IMG/VR virus record: IMGVR_UViG_3300042337_000733 | Coordinates: 1 to 37,497 of that record | Length of the DNA stretch: 37,497 nt | Direction: 5' to 3' (one strand) | Origin: a virus | Notes under the pieces: model-generated | What the model saw: only the letters and a program-made list of their open reading frames with translations | Database searches by the model: none | Told to the model about the DNA's origin: nothing | Position numbers and translations under genes: made by a program | Part shown: piece by piece, positions 15,059 to 24,312 of the stretch | How positions within the stretch are numbered: position 1 is the first letter of the stretch | Layout of the letters: each line of letters begins with the position of its first letter

Positions 15059-16354
15059 ATGTTAAATTTATTGAATCAACTAGCAGCAACATCAGGCACT
15101 AACGACAAAATCGCTCTATTAAAATCATATGTTGATGATCCTGTTGTGCGAGCTGTATTTTTATTTGCTTATAATCCCAGAATTAAATATTGGATTAAAA
15201 AACGTCCTCCAGTTTCTCCAAATAACGGTATTACCGTAGATTTGATTGGCGCTTTATCCAGCATTAAAGTTAATATTTGTAATAGAGAGCTTACTGGTAA
15301 TGAAGCTATCGAATATGTATCTATGATACTAGGTAAATTGCCAGTAGATGATCAAGAAGTTTTATATCGTATTATCGAACGCGATTTAAAATGTGGCGTT
15401 AGCGCAAAAACTGTAAATAAAATTTGGAAAGATTTAATTCCAGAATATCCAGTTTTATTGTGCGGCAAATTCAATGAGAAAACCGAAAAGAATATTAAAT
15501 ATCCAGCTATTTTTCAATGTAAAATGGATAGTTCTAGAATTAATCTAGAGTTTGATGGTGGAAAATTCGTATCGGCTACAACCAGAAATGGTAATATTCT
15601 AGATATCTCATGTTTTGATGATATTGAAATTGCAACTCATGAAAGATGTATTCTAGATGGCGAATTAATGTGGCGCTATCCTGATGGTCGAGTAGCAGAA
15701 CGCAAAGTATCTAATGGTTATGTAACAAAAGCTGTTCGTGGAACAATTACCTCAGAAGAAGCTAAGGGATTGTATGTTGTTCTCTGGGATTATATTCCTT
15801 ATGATGATTTTTTAAACGAATATTGTTCAGTTGGTTATGCTACAAGATTTAAATTTGTTGGACTAGCAGTTCCTACAAATCAAACTAAATTACAAATTGT
15901 TGAATCTGAGATTGTAAATTCTCGTGAAGAAGTTATGCAAAAATATCAGCGTAATCTAGAACGAGGTGAAGAAGGCGGAATTCTTAAAGCAATGGATGGT
16001 GTTTGGGAAGCCAAACGATCTAAATACCAATTAAAATTAAAAGCAGAAGACCCTATGGACCTATTGGTAGTTGGCTTTGAATATGGTACTCCAGGAACTC
16101 AATTTGAAGGTATGTTGGGTTCATTAATTTGTGAAACTGCTTGTGGTCGATTGCGAGTAAATGTTGGTTCTGGATTTAAACATAAACGTGGTGAACGAGA
16201 TAACCCAGAATCTTATGTTGGTAAAATTATCGAGGTAAAATATAATTGTATTATTTCAAGCCGAGATTCAGATATTAAATCTTTATTCCTACCAATTTTT
16301 TCTCGCGTTAGGGATGATAAAACTGTTGCTAATACTTTAGAGGATATAGAATGA
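15059..16354 (+). CDS. ATP-dependent DNA ligase
   Basis: This 431-residue ligase resembles the T4 gp30 type, with an N-terminal helical domain (about 1-120), a nucleotidyltransferase domain and a C-terminal OB fold. Motif I reads KMDSSR with Lys155 as the adenylate acceptor. The usual KxDG glycine is a serine here. Other motifs are TTRNGN (motif Ia), ILDGELMW (III), EEGGILKAMDG (IV) and YQLKLKAEDPMDLLVVGFE (V). It seals nicks in phage DNA during replication and repair. GGAG precedes the ATG, and it overlaps the macro-domain gene by four bases. Confidence 0.9.
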   Translation: MLNLLNQLAATSGTNDKIALLKSYVDDPVVRAVFLFAYNPRIKYWIKKRPPVSPNNGITVDLIGALSSIKVNICNRELTGNEAIEYVSMILGKLPVDDQEVLYRIIERDLKCGVSAKTVNKIWKDLIPEYPVLLCGKFNEKTEKNIKYPAIFQCKMDSSRINLEFDGGKFVSATTRNGNILDISCFDDIEIATHERCILDGELMWRYPDGRVAERKVSNGYVTKAVRGTITSEEAKGLYVVLWDYIPYDDFLNEYCSVGYATRFKFVGLAVPTNQTKLQIVESEIVNSREEVMQKYQRNLERGEEGGILKAMDGVWEAKRSKYQLKLKAEDPMDLLVVGFEYGTPGTQFEGMLGSLICETACGRLRVNVGSGFKHKRGERDNPESYVGKIIEVKYNCIISSRDSDIKSLFLPIFSRVRDDKTVANTLEDIE

Positions 16355-16803
16355 AAATTATTAAAGGCGATTTATTAGATTTATTTGATGCAGGCGAGTT
16401 CGATGTTATCGTTCATGGTTGTAATTGTTTTTGCGCTATGGGTGCAGGGATTGCTCTACAAATTAGGAATAGATATCCAGAAGCGTATTTGTCAGACAAA
16501 TCAACAGAACAGGGTGATATAACAAAATTGGGTTCATATAGCGCACATACCTATATGGATAAGGGTTTAACAATTGTAAATGCTTATACTCAATACATGC
16601 CTGGATATAATGACCTAAAACAAAATTATCAAGCAATCAATGATTCTATGCGATTAATTGCTACGGATTTTAAAGGTAAAAAAATTGGGTTACCATTAAT
16701 TGGTGCTGGTTTAGCAGGTGGTGACTGGAACATTATTCGAGATATTATTAAAAATAATTTAGAAGGTATGGTTGATTATACAATTGTGGAGTGGCAACGA
16801 TGA
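16351..16803 (+). CDS. Macro-domain protein (ADP-ribose binding, Appr-1''-p phosphatase-like)
   Basis: This 150-residue protein is one macro domain of the Poa1p/Appr-1''-p processing type. Motifs are IKGDLLD, VIVHGCNCFCAMGAGIALQI (ADP-ribose pocket) and IGLPLIGAGLAGGDWNII (phosphate loop). It likely binds or dephosphorylates ADP-ribose derivatives. Such derivatives arise from tRNA splicing-type repair and from NAD+-consuming defences, so the RNA ligases and NAD-related genes nearby are suggestive partners. ATGA overlaps at both ends couple it to DNA ligase and to the next gene. Confidence 0.88.
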   Translation: MKIIKGDLLDLFDAGEFDVIVHGCNCFCAMGAGIALQIRNRYPEAYLSDKSTEQGDITKLGSYSAHTYMDKGLTIVNAYTQYMPGYNDLKQNYQAINDSMRLIATDFKGKKIGLPLIGAGLAGGDWNIIRDIIKNNLEGMVDYTIVEWQR

Positions 16804-17222
16804 GCGATTTTCCTGAATATGTATGTAAATTAATGGCAGCATCTAATGCTGTATTATTAACAGGTTCAAAATATATTTGCCCATCTCAAGAACACAATGA
16901 TATTGATATTATGTTATTAGTAGATGACATTGAGCAATTTGAACAACAGCACCAATTAGATAATAAATGCGGCGATAGTTATCCAGATGATGATATGGTA
17001 TCATTTAGATATGGTGTCTATAATATCTTATTAACAGACGAACCTGGATATTTCCGTAAATGGAAATTAGCCACAGAAATTGCTACCAAATTAAATTTAA
17101 TCTATAAAGAAGATAGAAAATACTTGTTTCAAGAATTAGTTGATGCTGATTCTATTATTGTTAACATCGAACAACCGGAGAGCATTAAAGATGCTAGACT
17201 TAATAAAAGAGCTACACTCTGA
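16800..17222 (+). CDS. Minimal nucleotidyltransferase-like protein
   Basis: This 140-residue protein shows the nucleotidyltransferase-fold signature: a GS motif (VLLTGSKYICP) followed about 15 residues later by DIDIMLLV with paired Asp residues, and a third acidic site possible near MVSFRYGVYNILL. Members transfer nucleotides to proteins, RNA or small molecules; the substrate here is unknown. ATG 16800 overlaps the macro-domain stop (ATGA). A GTG at 16791 is a weaker alternative. Confidence 0.65.
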   Translation: MSDFPEYVCKLMAASNAVLLTGSKYICPSQEHNDIDIMLLVDDIEQFEQQHQLDNKCGDSYPDDDMVSFRYGVYNILLTDEPGYFRKWKLATEIATKLNLIYKEDRKYLFQELVDADSIIVNIEQPESIKDARLNKRATL

Positions 17223-17436
17223 TGTTAGATTTTCTAACGATCTTGCAATCGCATGTGGCGGCAACCATAAATTCATTTTCATGGGTTTACGAGGAGAAAC
17301 TATTACTGGGTTAATTAGAATTAACTTAAAAGATAAATTTACATTAATGCCCGTACACTGGGATAGATACGGGTTGCCGATTGATATTCAAAAATATCCG
17401 TCTAAATATTATATTAGATTAGTTGTCAGGCAATAA
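17191..17436 (+). CDS. Hypothetical protein, 81 aa
   Basis: The start ATG 17191 lies inside the end of the nucleotidyltransferase-like gene and is preceded by CGGAG at 17175-17179. The product begins MLDLIKELHSDVRF and is strand-rich in the middle (HKFIFMGLRGETITGLIRIN). No family recognised. Confidence 0.55.
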   Translation: MLDLIKELHSDVRFSNDLAIACGGNHKFIFMGLRGETITGLIRINLKDKFTLMPVHWDRYGLPIDIQKYPSKYYIRLVVRQ

Positions 17437-17437
17437 C

Positions 17438-17653
17438 ATGAAATCAAATTATATTAATCCAAAATTAAAACGAGTTTATGCTAGATATAAAACTCTACAA
17501 ACATTAAAACAAACAGGTAAGATTACTGCTGACCAACAAGAAGAATTGATTAGGCTCAGTAAAGCTTTAATAGATAATTTAATTCAAGATAATGTTAAAA
17601 TGAAAAAACAAAATCTAATGGATACTGCTAATTTAAACAGATCCAATGAATGA
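17438..17653 (+). CDS. Hypothetical protein, 71 aa
   Basis: This small basic helical protein has a TGKITADQQEELIRLSKAL segment that resembles LTDAQRKEYVALLKQ in the next small ORF. The two may be related helix-loop-helix units. It starts one base after the previous stop. No family recognised. Confidence 0.5.
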   Translation: MKSNYINPKLKRVYARYKTLQTLKQTGKITADQQEELIRLSKALIDNLIQDNVKMKKQNLMDTANLNRSNE

Positions 17654-17774
17654 ATATCGTTTCGAATACCTAAAACATTTGGCTGATCAAGATAAATTAA
17701 CGGATGCACAACGAAAAGAGTACGTTGCACTGTTAAAACAGAAAAAAGTGCTTGACTCCCAGGAAAATTTATAG
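17646..17774 (+). CDS. Small ORF, 42 aa
   Basis: ATG 17646 overlaps the previous gene. The peptide MNEYRFEYLKHLADQDKLTD then AQRKEYVALLKQKKVLDSQENL is charged and helical. Its 3' end contains the -35 box of the next promoter. It shares a short helical motif with the preceding protein, which supports it as coding. Confidence 0.45.
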   Translation: MNEYRFEYLKHLADQDKLTDAQRKEYVALLKQKKVLDSQENL

Positions 17775-17780
17775 TACAAT
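17748..17780 (+). promoter_or_regulatory. Early-type sigma70-like promoter
   Basis: AAAAAAGTGC-TTGACT (-35 at 17752-17757), a 17-base spacer, TACAAT (17775-17780). It drives the exonuclease gene and possibly the tmRNA behind it. Confidence 0.9.
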
Positions 17781-17805
17781 AGTATTTTAATTAGTGAGGT
17801 GATAT

Positions 17806-18387
17806 GTGTTAATTTTTGACGTAGAAACCATGGGTGTTGAATCTACAACTGTTATTTTATCTGCAGCTATTGTTTATATCGATATCACAAAACCAAATAC
17901 CTGGGAATCATTATATTCTGATGCACTGTTTGTAAAATTTTCAGTAAAAGATCAAATTGAAAATTATGCTCGAACCGTTGATAAAGATACAATTGCGTGG
18001 TGGAATAAACAATGTGATCTTGTAAAGCAACAAAGTTTCTTTCCTAGGAAAGACGATCTTCCAGCTAAACACGGAATTGAAATTCTGCGAAATTATATTA
18101 ATCAACATTGCGATCCAGAGAATACATTAATTTTCACTAGAGGTAGTCTTGATCAAATGTCTATCGATAGTTTGTGCAAAGCTGTTGGTGTTGATTTATT
18201 AGTACGATACAGCAATTATCGTGATATGCGAACTTATGTGGATTTAGTTGCTACAAATCCAAAACGTGGATATTGTGATATTGATGCTAGTAAATATCCA
18301 GGAATTTGGGATAGAAATGTTGTAATAAAACACAATCCAGTTGATGACATTGTACTAGATGCACTACAACTGTTATATCCAGAATAA
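17806..18387 (+). CDS. DEDD-family 3'-5' exonuclease (RNase-T/Rv2179c-like)
   Basis: At 193 residues it carries the Exo I motif as LIFDVETMG (Asp and Glu metal ligands), a middle Asp region around RGSLDQMSIDSL, and the Exo III-like segment HNPVDDIVLDAL. The pattern fits small phage and bacterial 3'-5' exoribonucleases that trim RNA ends. The start codon is GTG at 17806: the nearby ATG at 17804 is in another frame and stops at once. GAGG lies upstream. It is the last protein gene before the tmRNA. Confidence 0.8.
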   Translation: MLIFDVETMGVESTTVILSAAIVYIDITKPNTWESLYSDALFVKFSVKDQIENYARTVDKDTIAWWNKQCDLVKQQSFFPRKDDLPAKHGIEILRNYINQHCDPENTLIFTRGSLDQMSIDSLCKAVGVDLLVRYSNYRDMRTYVDLVATNPKRGYCDIDASKYPGIWDRNVVIKHNPVDDIVLDALQLLYPE

Positions 18388-18549
18388 ATAAATTTAATAC
18401 ATTTACCCTCGGGCATCGCGAGAACGGGACGTATGATATAACCGGAAATATCCCTGTCTATTAGATAAAGTGACAATGCCGTTATATTGACGTTTCTGTT
18501 GGGTGGCAGATTGGTACGACTCACTCTTTCTGTTAAATGTATTGCTCTT
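18388..18549. other. Non-coding stretch upstream of the tmRNA core
   Basis: There is no open frame with coding character here. Base composition is richer in G and C than the surrounding genes, and there are several short hairpins (CTCG/CGAG around 18404, GATAT/ATATC around 18436). GGCAT in the loop near 18409 could pair with ATGCC at 18476-18480, as in a pseudoknot. TTTCTGTT occurs twice (around 18491 and 18529). It may be the pseudoknot part of the tmRNA precursor or a separate structured RNA. No tRNA cloverleaf was found by eye. Confidence 0.4.
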
Positions 18550-18960
18550 TTTAAAATCACACTAGGTGTTCAGGTTCGATAAGGTGAGATAATATCAAAG
18601 AACTCGGTTTGAGTCCGTTATGTCCTTATGCAGTGTGATTTTAAAGTATTCGTTGAAGGTGTTATAATAGTTTTGGCGGACGGGGATAGCATTATTCCCC
18701 CACCTCCACCAGAAACATACTTTTGCCGCAGCTAAGTAGTGACGACGGTCACATAAACGAACTGGAATGAAAAAATTCTGCCGGACCAGTTTAAGTGTGT
18801 TTCTGATGGGGGTGAACAGATTCGACGTTGAGATCAAAGAACACTGGAGAATCGAGAGATGACTGACGTAATCAGCATAAAATAAGTAAATGGCGAAGCT
18901 AAAAACGACGCTTTCTATAATTCTACTGCTCTAGCGGCTTAAAATTATAGTTGGGTTTTT
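18550..18960 (+). ncRNA. ssrA: Circularly permuted (two-piece) tmRNA
   Basis: The 3' tRNA-like half comes first: GGAC (18678), T-arm stem GGGGA/TCCCC (18682-18700), CACCTCC (18701-18707) and ACCA (18708-18711). The 5' half follows: GGGGGTG (18808-18814), then GATTCGAC (18819-18826). GGGGGTG and CACCTCC form a 7-bp acceptor stem with the G3-U pair that alanyl-tRNA synthetase recognises. A 96-base spacer between them folds back (18711-18720 with 18795-18804). GGTGTT and AACACT form P2. The tag frame (18889-18942) likely encodes NGEAKNDAFYNSTALAA and stops at TAA, enclosed by the H5 stem CTATAATT/AATTATAG. The T-loop has nine bases and lacks TTCRA. The 5' end is uncertain; a 14-bp inverted repeat (18550-18563, 18632-18645) lies before the core. 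Confidence 0.88.
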
Positions 18961-18961
18961 G

Positions 18962-18995
18962 CGGTTTTCCTCGAAACAGAATAAACCGTTTTCTT
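18962..18995 (+). terminator. Probable terminator after tmRNA
   Basis: CGGTTT (18962-18967) pairs with AAACCG (18983-18988), followed by a T-rich run, TTTTCTT. It lies directly downstream of the tmRNA H5 region. Confidence 0.6.
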
Positions 18996-19019
18996 ACATT
19001 TATAATTCATTAGGTGATC

Positions 19020-19220
19020 ATGAAACATATAGAAACATTATTAAAAATCGTATTTTTTCCTATCGTATTTGTTCTATTATTCATATTTGCCGCTCAGATT
19101 AATGAGCAATTAGTTGCGGCATTTAAAGCAGCGCATCCAAAACCACAACCAGAATTTGTTCAACCAGAACAAAAACCGGAATTAACTATTCCAAAATTAA
19201 TCCCATCAACAGCAATATAA
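19020..19220 (+). CDS. Small membrane protein with proline-rich tail, 66 aa
   Basis: A short basic start (MKHIETLLK) leads into one strong hydrophobic helix (IVFFPIVFVLLFIFAAQI). A periplasm-type tail rich in Pro, Gln and Glu follows (HPKPQPEFVQPEQKPELTIP). The anchor-plus-stiff-tail layout resembles inner-membrane spanin subunits or TonB-like tails, but that is only a shape comparison. ATG 19020 has AGGTGA upstream; GTG 19014 is an in-frame alternative. Confidence 0.55.
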   Translation: MKHIETLLKIVFFPIVFVLLFIFAAQINEQLVAAFKAAHPKPQPEFVQPEQKPELTIPKLIPSTAI

Positions 19221-19248
19221 GTATTGTTTTAACTAAAAGAGGAAACTT

Positions 19249-19491
19249 ATGCAAGTATTAAATGATTATGTCATCGTAAAGAAACAAAAAGATGAGTATC
19301 AAGGTCTTATTCAAGGAGTTGAGAGTGATGATGCAACTAAAGCCAAAGTCTTAGGATTTGGCGGGTGGGTTGAAGATTTAAAATTGGAAGATACAATCAT
19401 GATTGATTGGAATGAAGCTAAGAAAATTAAAAATGATTTGTATGTAATTAAATCAGAGCATATTATTGCAATCTACGGCGAAGATGATTAA
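19249..19491 (+). CDS. GroES-like co-chaperonin
   Basis: This 80-residue protein starts MQVLNDYVIVKKQKDEYQGL, matching the first strand of the GroES fold and its following mobile loop. TKAKVLGFGGWVEDLKLEDT and YVIKSEHIIAIYG match the later strands. It is shorter than GroES (about 97), like T4 gp31 relatives that modify the GroEL cage for large capsid proteins. The GroEL homologue is 370 bases downstream, so they are probably partners. AAAGAGGAAAC provides the ribosome binding site. Confidence 0.8.
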   Translation: MQVLNDYVIVKKQKDEYQGLIQGVESDDATKAKVLGFGGWVEDLKLEDTIMIDWNEAKKIKNDLYVIKSEHIIAIYGEDD

Positions 19492-19819
19492 AAAATACAA
19501 AAAACGACCAGTTGTAATTGAAGCTGTTGTATTTGAATATACATCAGAATGTTTGTTATTTTTGAAAAACTGGCTTGGTGATGCTTATCATGATGCAGGA
19601 AGATACGATACTGTGGAAAATGATGCTTGGTTAGAAATCAAAACTCTAGAAGACAGAAGTGATTCGTATCATATTGCATCTGAAGGTGATTATATTATTC
19701 GTGGTGTCCAAGGAGAATTCTATGCAGTGAAGCCAGATATCTTTGAGGAAACTTATCAACAAGTAATCAGTCCTATCGTCGAACGAGATATGGATTCAGA
19801 TAACAACAATGGATGTTAA
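19484..19819 (+). CDS. Conserved phage hypothetical protein, 111 aa
   Basis: MIKKYKKRPVVIEAVVFEYT at the start and GDYIIRGVQGEFYAVKPDIF near the end are typical of a small protein widespread in phages and prophages, with no assigned function. ATG 19484 overlaps the GroES-like stop, so translation is coupled. The upstream TTG 19466 was not used because it lies deep in the co-chaperonin gene. Confidence 0.7.
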   Translation: MIKKYKKRPVVIEAVVFEYTSECLLFLKNWLGDAYHDAGRYDTVENDAWLEIKTLEDRSDSYHIASEGDYIIRGVQGEFYAVKPDIFEETYQQVISPIVERDMDSDNNNGC

Positions 19820-19851
19820 TATAGATTTACACAATTATATTTACACAATAA

Positions 19852-21483
<1,632 letters not shown>

Positions 21484-21490
21484 AAGATAA

Positions 21491-21514
21491 AGGGAGCTTC
21501 GGCTCCCTTTTTTC
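21491..21514. terminator. Terminator between convergent groL and cyclase genes
   Basis: GGGAGC-TTCG-GCTCCC (21492-21507) is a perfect 6-bp stem with a stable TTCG tetraloop and a run of six or more T on the plus strand and A on the other side. It can serve both converging units. Confidence 0.9.
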
Positions 21515-23525
21515 ATTTGGAAGTTGCGTGATATGTACCAGTCCAGTTATCTGGACATTCTCCAGAAATACGTTCTAACATTAATTCATAATAATGTTGA
21601 AGATCTCCTGGTTGTTCGGATAAATGTTTACAAATAATTGCAGCAGATTTCCAATCCCCAGCATAATATGCTTCTAGATATAATTGATGTTCTGGTGGTG
21701 GATTTGCTACTGTATACATTTTAACTCCAATGGATTTACCTTTTACTGCGATACAATCTAACTCGGTTAATGGAAAATCATCCTTAACTAATTCAGCAGT
21801 TTTAGGTCCAACGATCAATAAAACTCCATAGCCTTTTGTTTGACCTTCTAATCTAGCTGTTAGTGAAACAGTATCACCTAAAACATCATATCCAAATCTG
21901 GTCTTAGATCCAATATTTCCAATTAAAGTTTCGCCTGTATTAACACCAACACCCATACCTACTGGCGGACGACCTGCTGTTTGTAATTCAATGTTGAATT
22001 GGCGCACAGCCTCAATCATTTCTAATCCAGTTTGTACTGCTATTTTAGCGTGATGTGGATCGTCTAATGGTGCTCCATGAACATGTAAACTAGCATCACC
22101 AATAAATTTGATAATACAACCTTCATTCTTTAATACTGGCTCAGAAATCGCAGTCATATAATCATTCATAATTTGAGTTAATCCTTCAACATCATCACCA
22201 AAGGACTCACCAAGCGTCGTAAATCCGCGAAGGTCTGTCATGACCACAGATAATTCTTTACGCTCACCACCCAATTTAATTAATTCAGGATTTTTCTGCA
22301 ATCTCTCAACCATAATCGGAGAAAGATATCCACCAAATTGTCGTTTAATTTGAAGTTTGGCATTTAATTCAGTAACAAATTTGCAAGTGAAACTATGAGC
22401 ATAAACCAGAAAAATGCCCAGAACAGGAATCGTAGCGTCCAAAAGGTAATGATAATTGTTAAAAATATAACTAACACCAAAATGTATAGAGGTAATAGCT
22501 GTAATAACAGGAATAAATCCATATTTCCACCGCACTAATAATATAGAAACAATACTCAATAATAATGTTGATAATAATTCAACAACGGTTGCCCAATCTG
22601 GTCTAGAAATATTAGTACCCTTTAAAATTGTATCTAATACCGTAGATTGAAGTTGATGCGGATAGACGTTCCCTCTAGCTGTTGCGACAGGATTATTGAG
22701 TCCTCGTCCAGTAAGCCCGACAATAACAATTCCACCATCAAAACTATCGGGTAATCTATTGAAGGAATATTCCATCGGTATGTTCGACCAATCGATCCAG
22801 ATTCTTCCAAATTCATCAGTATCAATTTTTCCAAACTGAGGGATTCTAACTGCTTCGATCCCTGATTCATTAGACTTAATTTGAAAGCTAGGGTCTCCAG
22901 CTGCAACTCTAAGCGTTTCCATCGAGATGGACGGGTAGAGAGTATCTGTGGCTGATACAACCATGGGTATTCTTCTGGTGACTCCATCAATTTCTGGGAG
23001 GGTATTAACGACTCCAATGCCTGCTGCACCCTGATATTCTGGGATGTTAGATTGTATTCCCTTGTACTGTGGCGCCCAATGTCTGGCAGATTCACCGATT
23101 TCGGATACGCCAATTTTAGGGGCAACACTAGCAGTAGAATCATTAACCCCAACTTCAGGTAAGATAACTGGATAGGTGTCAATAATTTTTTTGAGTTCAT
23201 TGTCTTTTCCAAATCTATCAGATTCTGGCATGAATATGTTAAAAACAACTAATCCAGCTTGATGGTCAAATAATGTCTGGATTATCTCAGCATACTTGTC
23301 GCGCGGAAATGGGAATTGACCATAGCGTTTAATCGTTTCATCATCAATATTAACAACACGAATTTGTTCAGAAGGTTTAACTTGCTGACTTGTTATAATT
23401 GTGTCGAAATATCGAAGTCGAATCGATTCTATGAAACTAGGGTCAGCAACCCGTAGCACTATTACTAATGCTAGAGTTACCAACGAAAACCATGGACTTA
23501 ACAGTGCTTTTTTAATTCCATTCAT
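21513..23525 (-). CDS. CHASE2-domain adenylate/guanylate cyclase
   Basis: A 670-residue membrane sensor-cyclase. An N-terminal anchor (about residues 12-25) leads into a periplasmic CHASE2 domain (IRVVNIDDETIKRYGQFPFP... GIVIVGLTGRGLNNP). Three hydrophobic helices (about 310-375) follow, then a class III nucleotide cyclase domain. Metal Asp residues are present in MTDLRGFT (Asp431) and IGDASLHV (Asp477), and the transition-state Arg558 in TARLEG. The usual Asn is Ser554. Such enzymes make cAMP or cGMP; adenylate versus guanylate specificity is not clear. The start overlaps the nuclease gene by 14 bases, so they form an operon. This is highly unusual for a phage. Confidence 0.88.
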   Translation of the reverse strand: MNGIKKALLSPWFSLVTLALVIVLRVADPSFIESIRLRYFDTIITSQQVKPSEQIRVVNIDDETIKRYGQFPFPRDKYAEIIQTLFDHQAGLVVFNIFMPESDRFGKDNELKKIIDTYPVILPEVGVNDSTASVAPKIGVSEIGESARHWAPQYKGIQSNIPEYQGAAGIGVVNTLPEIDGVTRRIPMVVSATDTLYPSISMETLRVAAGDPSFQIKSNESGIEAVRIPQFGKIDTDEFGRIWIDWSNIPMEYSFNRLPDSFDGGIVIVGLTGRGLNNPVATARGNVYPHQLQSTVLDTILKGTNISRPDWATVVELLSTLLLSIVSILLVRWKYGFIPVITAITSIHFGVSYIFNNYHYLLDATIPVLGIFLVYAHSFTCKFVTELNAKLQIKRQFGGYLSPIMVERLQKNPELIKLGGERKELSVVMTDLRGFTTLGESFGDDVEGLTQIMNDYMTAISEPVLKNEGCIIKFIGDASLHVHGAPLDDPHHAKIAVQTGLEMIEAVRQFNIELQTAGRPPVGMGVGVNTGETLIGNIGSKTRFGYDVLGDTVSLTARLEGQTKGYGVLLIVGPKTAELVKDDFPLTELDCIAVKGKSIGVKMYTVANPPPEHQLYLEAYYAGDWKSAAIICKHLSEQPGDLQHYYELMLERISGECPDNWTGTYHATSK

Positions 23526-24276
23526 CTAATTTACCGACCACAGATTCAAGCGGTTTTAAATCAGCTGGGATTGCTGGAGAAAAATCAATACCCGTTTTTG
23601 ATTCAATATCAGCAACTGATACTGTATATTTTGGTAATTCTTTTGGGTCAATTTTTCCTTCATTTGGGATTAAAAATGCAATTACTCGACTAGCGCTTGG
23701 TTGAACTACAATTTTATACATGCTAGAAGGAACACCAACACCATTACCGATTGTTTTATATCCATCCTGATAAATTGTTCCAGTAATCACATAAATTTCA
23801 GCTTTTTTAGCAGAATCACGTACTTTCTCTTCCAGAATACGCCATGCGCCCCTATTTATTGCAGGAGCTTGCGGCATCATATTGCTTAAGAAAAACGATT
23901 CAGACATTAATTTAACATCAGCAACATGGTCTGCAGCTGGAGAAATATGTCCTCTATCATAACCTGCGCCTGTATAATCTTTTAATGTTACACGATATTG
24001 AATCGGAACTTCAGTATCTTCGCGGAAATCGTCTTTTCTAGCAGCTGATTTTACAGAGATACCTTCAGGTGTGATATGTTCTGTTACAAAATATGCAACT
24101 TTTGTTTTATAATTTAAATTGATAGCATAACCAGATTTACAGATATATTGATTATCACCTTCAACAGCAATTTGAGGCGCACCCCAGATTACTGTATGAC
24201 CACACTTATCGTCAATTGGATTCGCAAATACAGCAGTAGAAAATGCTAAACATAGTGCTAAAACAAGTTTTTTCAT
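23512..24276 (-). CDS. Secreted DNA/RNA non-specific endonuclease (NUC/EndoG type)
   Basis: A 254-residue protein with a signal peptide (MKKLVLALCLAFSTAVFA) and the beta-beta-alpha metal nuclease motif YDRGHISPAADH, whose His is the general base. FFLSNMMPQAPAINRGAW carries the metal-binding Asn. The fold matches Serratia nuclease/EndoG. It would act in the periplasm or outside the cell, degrading nucleic acid. It may scavenge nucleotides, clear DNA after lysis or block competing phage DNA (inference). It is translated just before the cyclase. The probable late promoter GATAAATAG lies at 24305-24312. Confidence 0.88.
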   Translation of the reverse strand: MKKLVLALCLAFSTAVFANPIDDKCGHTVIWGAPQIAVEGDNQYICKSGYAINLNYKTKVAYFVTEHITPEGISVKSAARKDDFREDTEVPIQYRVTLKDYTGAGYDRGHISPAADHVADVKLMSESFFLSNMMPQAPAINRGAWRILEEKVRDSAKKAEIYVITGTIYQDGYKTIGNGVGVPSSMYKIVVQPSASRVIAFLIPNEGKIDPKELPKYTVSVADIESKTGIDFSPAIPADLKPLESVVGKLDEWN

Positions 24277-24304
24277 GATTACCTCACGTTATATTTAAAA
24301 CAAC

Positions 24305-24312
24305 TATTTATC
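24305..24312 (-). promoter_or_regulatory. Candidate late promoter of nuclease-cyclase operon
   Basis: Read on the minus strand this is GATAAATA followed by GTTG. It shares TAAATAGTT with candidates at 32477-32484 (minus) and 32566-32573 (plus). It lies 29 bases before the nuclease start, at the left border of the IS element. Confidence 0.45.

Noticed and set aside
18481-18620. Possible tRNA gene (AGATTGGTA and GGTTCGATAAGG look like D- and T-loop fragments)
   Set aside because: No matching acceptor and anticodon stems could be drawn on either strand.
18663-18668. TATAAT box just before the tmRNA T-arm considered as a promoter
   Set aside because: No acceptable -35 box lies 16-18 bases upstream, and a start there would exclude the P2 strand from the RNA.
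18595-18837. 80-residue minus-strand ORF across the tmRNA
   Set aside because: The tmRNA acceptor stem, T-arm and tag explain this stretch; the ORF has no supporting signals.
22634-23248. 204-residue minus-strand ORF inside the cyclase gene
   Set aside because: It is a shadow frame of the CHASE2 domain coding region, without ribosome binding site or recognisable composition.
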